Source: Bathymodiolus brooksi (lineage: Eukaryota > Mollusca > Bivalvia > Mytilida > Modiolidae). From it: a DNA stretch of 64,000 nt. Position 1 is the first letter of the stretch; each line of letters starts with the position of its first letter. Under the pieces are notes generated by a model. That model was not told the origin of the DNA, did no database searches, and saw only the letters and a program-made list of their open reading frames with translations. Location of the stretch: assembly GCA_963680875.1 (NCBI GenBank), contig OY804578.1, positions 25,139,101 through 25,203,100 on the forward strand. The letters are read 5' to 3'. Shown here piece by piece: positions 59,772 through 64,000 of the stretch. The position numbers were made by a program, and so were the translations under genes.

Positions 59772-59790
59772 GTAAGTTATAATCAAAAGG

Positions 59791-60035
59791 GGGTCGTCGT
59801 GATCGTATGTTAGTTGAATTTACAACTACCAGTGCAGTATGTGTCTATCACCTCTAAAGTTGTGAATTCGAATCCCGCTCATGGCGAGGTGTACTCGGTA
59901 AAACATATAATAAAGCTTGTCAGTGACTTACATCAGTTGGGTGGGTTTCTCCGGATTCTCCGGTTTTCTCTACAAATAAAACTGACCGCCAAGATATAGC
60001 TGAAATATTGTTGAAAACGGTGTTAACACCATACT
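59791..60035 (+). mobile_element. SINE family B copy
   Basis: Head 'gggtcgtcgtgatcgtatgt', box B-like 'gtgaattcgaatcccgctca', 3' end 'gaaaacggtgttaacaccat', followed by a small 'accatactctcta' duplication. It starts 20 bp after the exon 3 donor of gene 4. Confidence 0.82.
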
Positions 60036-60207
60036 CTCTAACACCATACTCTCTAACCCATAACCCTATGATCAACAGAATGCAATGGCCTCAGTTTTTC
60101 TTGCATGGACAGCACAGTCAAGTTCATATCTAAGAAACAACTTCCTCATACACTAATTACATTAGTGATCTATTGAACCATATATTTTGATATTTTTGTA
60201 CGTTTTA

Positions 60208-63200
60208 ATCTAAAAATAGAGAGGAATCAGTATATAAATTACAAAACAACATCAATGAGATCTAAAAATAGAATACCTATTAGAGAGGAATCAGTATATA
60301 TATTACAAAACAACATCAATGAGATCTAAAAATAGAATATCTATTAGAGAGGAATCAGTATATAAATTACAAAACAACATCAATGAGATCTAAAAATAGA
60401 ATACCTATTAGAGAGGAATCAGTATATAAATTACAAAACAACATCAATGAGATCTAAAAATAAAATACCTATTAGAGAGGAATCAGTATATAAATTACAA
60501 AACAACATCAATGAGATCTAAAAATAGAATACCTATTAGAGAGGAATCAGTATATAAATTACAAAACAACATCAATGAGATCTAAAAATAGAATACCTAT
60601 TAGAGAGGAATCAGTATATAAATTACAAAACAACATCAATGAGATCTAAAAATAGAATACCTATTAGAGAGGAATCAGTATATAAATTACAAAACAACAT
60701 CAATGAGATCTAAAAATAGAATACCTATTAGAGAGGAATCAGTATATAAATTACAAAACAACATCAATGAGATCTAAAAATAGAATACCTATTAGAGAGG
60801 AATCAGTATATACATTACAAAACAACATCAATGAGATCTAAAAATAGAATACCTATTAGAGAGGAATCAGTATATAAATTACAAAACAACATCAATGAGA
60901 TCTAAAAATAGAATACCTATTAGAGAGGAATCAGTATATAAATTACAAAACAACATCAATGAGATCTAAAAATAGAATACCTATTAGAGAGGAATCAGTA
61001 TATAAATTACAAAACAACATCAATGAGATCTAAAAATAGAATACCTATTAGAGAGGAATCAGTATATACATTACAAAACAACATCAATGAGATCTAAAAA
61101 TAGAATACCTATTAGAGAGGAATCAGTATATAAATTACAAAACAACATCAATGAGATCTAAAAATAGAATACCTATTAGAGAGGAATCAGTATATAAATT
61201 ACAAAACAACATCAATGAGATCTAAAAATAGAATACCTATTAGAGAGGAATCAGTATATAAATTACAAAACAACATCAATGAGATCTAAAAATAGAATAC
61301 CTATTAGAGAGGAATCAGTATATAAATTACAAAACAACATCAATGAGATCTAAAAATAGAATACCTATTAGAGAGGAATCAGTATATAAATTACAAAACA
61401 ACATCAATGAGATCTAAAAATAGAATACCTATTAGAGAGGAATCAGTATATAAATTACAAAACAACATCAATGAGATCTAAAAATAGAATACCTATTAGA
61501 GAGGAATCAGTATATATATTACAAAACAACATCAATGAGATCTAAAAATAGAATATCTATTAGAGAGGAATCAGTATATAAATTACAAAACAACATCAAT
61601 GAGATCTAAAAATAGAATACCTATTAGAGAGGAATCAGTATATAAATTACAAAACAACATCAATGAGATCTAAAAATAGAATACCTATTAGAGAGGAATC
61701 AGTATATAAATTACAAAACAACATCAATGAGATCTAAAAATAGAATACCTATTAGAGAGGAATCAGTATATAAATTACAAAACAACATCAATGAGATCTA
61801 AAAATAGAATACCTATTAGAGAGGAATCAGTATATAAATTACAAAACAACATCAATGAGATCTAAAAATAGAATACCTATTAGAGAGGAATCAGTATATA
61901 AATTACAAAACAACATCAATGAGATCTAAAAATAGAATACCTATTAGAGAGGAATCAGTATATAAATTACAAAACAACATCAATGAGATCTAAAAATAGA
62001 ATACCTATTAGAGAGGAATCAGTATATACATTACAAAACAACATCAATGAGATCTAAAAATAGAATACCTATTAGAGAGGAATCAGTATATAAATTACAA
62101 AACAACATCAATGAGATCTAAAAATAGAATACCTATTAGAGAGGAATCAGTATATAAATTACAAAACAACATCAATGAGATCTAAAAATAGAATACCTAT
62201 TAGAGAGGAATCAGTATATAAATTACAAAACAACATCAATGAGATCTAAAAATAGAATACCTATTAGAGAGGAATCAGTATATACATTACAAAACAACAT
62301 CAATGAGATCTAAAAATAGAATACCTATTAGAGAGGAATCAGTATATAAATTACAAAACAACATCAATGAGATCTAAAAATAGAATACCTATTAGAGAGG
62401 AATCAGTATATACATTACAAAACGACATCAATGAGATCTAAAAATAGAATACCTATTAGAGAGGAATCAGTATATAAATTACAAAACAACATCAATGAGA
62501 TCTAAAAATAGAATACCTATTAGAGAGGAATCAGTATATAAATTACAAAACAACATCAATGAAATCTAAAAAAAGAATATCTATTAGAGAGGAATCAGTA
62601 TATAAATTACAAAACAACATCAATGAGATCTAAAAATAGAATACCTATTAGAGAGGAATCAGTATATAAATTACAAAACAACATCAATGAGATCTAAAAA
62701 TAGAATACCTATTAGAGAGGAATCAGTATATAAATTACAAAACAACATCAATGAGATCTAAAAATAGAATACCTATTAGAGAGGAATCAGTATATAAATT
62801 ACAAAACAACATCAATGAGATCTAAAAATAGAATACCTATTAGAGAGGAATCAGTATATAAATTACAAAACAACATCAATGAGATCTAAAAATAGAATAC
62901 CTATTAGAGAGGAATCAGTATATAAATTACAAAACAACATCAATGAGATCTAAAAATAGAATACCTATTAGAGAGGAATCAGTATATAAATTACAAAACA
63001 ACATCAATGAGATCTAAAAATAGAATACCTATTAGAGAGGAATCAGTATATAAATTACAAAACAACATCAATGAGATCTAAAAATAGAATACCTATTAGA
63101 GAGGAATCAGTATATAAATTACAAAACAACATCAATGAGATCTAAAAATAGAATACCTATTAGAGAGGAATCAGTATATAAATTACAAAACAACATCAAT

Positions 63201-64000
63201 GAGATCTAAAAATAGAATACCTATTAGAGAGGAATCAGTATATAAATTACAAAACGACATCAATGAGATCTAAAAATAGAATATCTATTAGAGAGGAATC
63301 AGTATATAAATTACAAAACAACATCAATGAGATCTAAAAATAGAATACCTATTAGAGAGGAATCAGTATATAAATTACAAAACAACATCAATGAGATCTA
63401 AAAATAGAATACCTATTAGAGAGGAATCAGTATATAAATTACAAAACAACATCAATGAGATCTAAAAAAAGAATACCTATTAGAGAGGAATCAGTATATA
63501 TATTACAAAACAACATCAATGAGATCTAATAATAGAATACCTATTAGAGAGGAATCAGTATATAAATTACAAAACAACATCAATGAGATCTAAAAATAGA
63601 ATACCTATTAGAGAGGAATCAGTATATAAATTACAAAACAACATCAATGAGATCTAAAAATAGAATACCTATTAGAGAGGAATCAGTATATAAATTACAA
63701 AACAACATCAATGAGATCTAAAAATAGAATACCTATTAGAGAGGAATCAGTATATATATTGCAAAACAACATCAATGAGATCTAAAAATAGAATACCTAT
63801 TAGAGAGGAATCAGTATATAAATTACAAAACAACATCAATGAGATCTAAAAATAGAATACCTATTAGAGAGGAATCAGTATATAAATTACAAAACAACAT
63901 CAATGAGATCTAAAAATAGAATACCTATTAGAGAGGAATCAGTATATAAATTACAAAACAACATCAATGAGATCTAAAAATAGAATACCTATTAGAGAGG
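60208..64000. repeat. 64-bp satellite (about 59 copies, runs off the window)
   Basis: The unit is exactly 64 bp ('gagatctaaaaatagaatac', 'ctattagagaggaatcagta', 'tataaattacaaaacaacat', caat). Units are almost identical, with point variants at a few places (acctat/atctat, aaatta/acatta/atatta, aacaac/aacgac). The first unit is shortened. The array has stop codons in the unit and no open frame. Confidence 0.98.

Overview
This is an AT-rich, intron-rich invertebrate nuclear window, most likely from a mollusc and probably a bivalve. The lineage call rests on three things. There are short exons with canonical GT-AG introns. There are many copies of SINE families whose 3' end reads like 'gtggcgttaaacacca' after a 'tatagctgaaatattg' motif, a signature I associate with molluscan genomes. 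The domain set (Sushi/CCP, F5/8 type C, chitin-binding type 2, TIMP) is typical of secreted molluscan matrix or immune proteins. No bacterial operons, CRISPR arrays, rRNA or genuine tRNA genes were seen.

Four genes can be reconstructed by joining exons with matching phases, all on the + strand. Gene 1 (2771-10304, 6 exons, 184 aa) is a signal peptide + one Sushi module + Gly/Thr linker + C-terminal chitin-binding type 2 domain. Gene 2 (15496-29321, 13 exons, 485 aa) is a signal peptide + two Sushi modules + one complete F5/8C (discoidin) domain + Thr/Pro linker + third Sushi + linker + chitin-binding domain. Gene 3 (35209-46215, 6 exons, 306 aa) is a TIMP/netrin-like inhibitor with a long proline-rich C-terminal tail and a 12-nt micro-exon. 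Gene 4 (from 57622, three exons visible, continues past the window) is a second TIMP-like paralogue with an N-terminal extension before its Cys-x-Cys. Genes 1 and 2 are paralogues, as are genes 3 and 4. The locus therefore looks like a cluster of secreted chitin/extracellular-matrix proteins next to metalloproteinase-inhibitor-like proteins. A role in shell matrix, cuticle or wound/immune remodelling is inference.

The rest is dominated by repeats. Satellites and minisatellites: a 45-bp array (1-2110), 27-bp (9238-9478), 35-bp (17185-18130), 40-bp (21051-21211), 19-bp (24880-25048), 26-bp (33570-33855), a second 19-bp array (39065-41115), 23-bp (43305-44778) and a 64-bp array (60208 to the window end). 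Several of these grew inside or at the ends of dispersed retroelements. Dispersed families: two SINE families sharing a 3' tail; a reverse-transcriptase element with decayed RT relics and many 3'-end fragments; a family carrying a hammerhead-ribozyme-like core (CTGATGA...GAAAC); a TIR-bearing MITE family in three copies; a 168-bp hairpin element; and an unclassified ~345-bp repeat in two near-identical copies.

Layout: 1-2110 satellite; 2.1-2.8 kb 5' flank; 2.8-10.3 kb gene 1; 10.3-15.5 kb intergenic repeats; 15.5-29.3 kb gene 2; 29.3-35.2 kb intergenic repeats; 35.2-46.2 kb gene 3 with large satellites in introns 3 and 5; 46.2-57.6 kb intergenic repeats; 57.6-59.8 kb start of gene 4; 60.2-64 kb satellite lying in gene 4 intron 3 if the gene continues.
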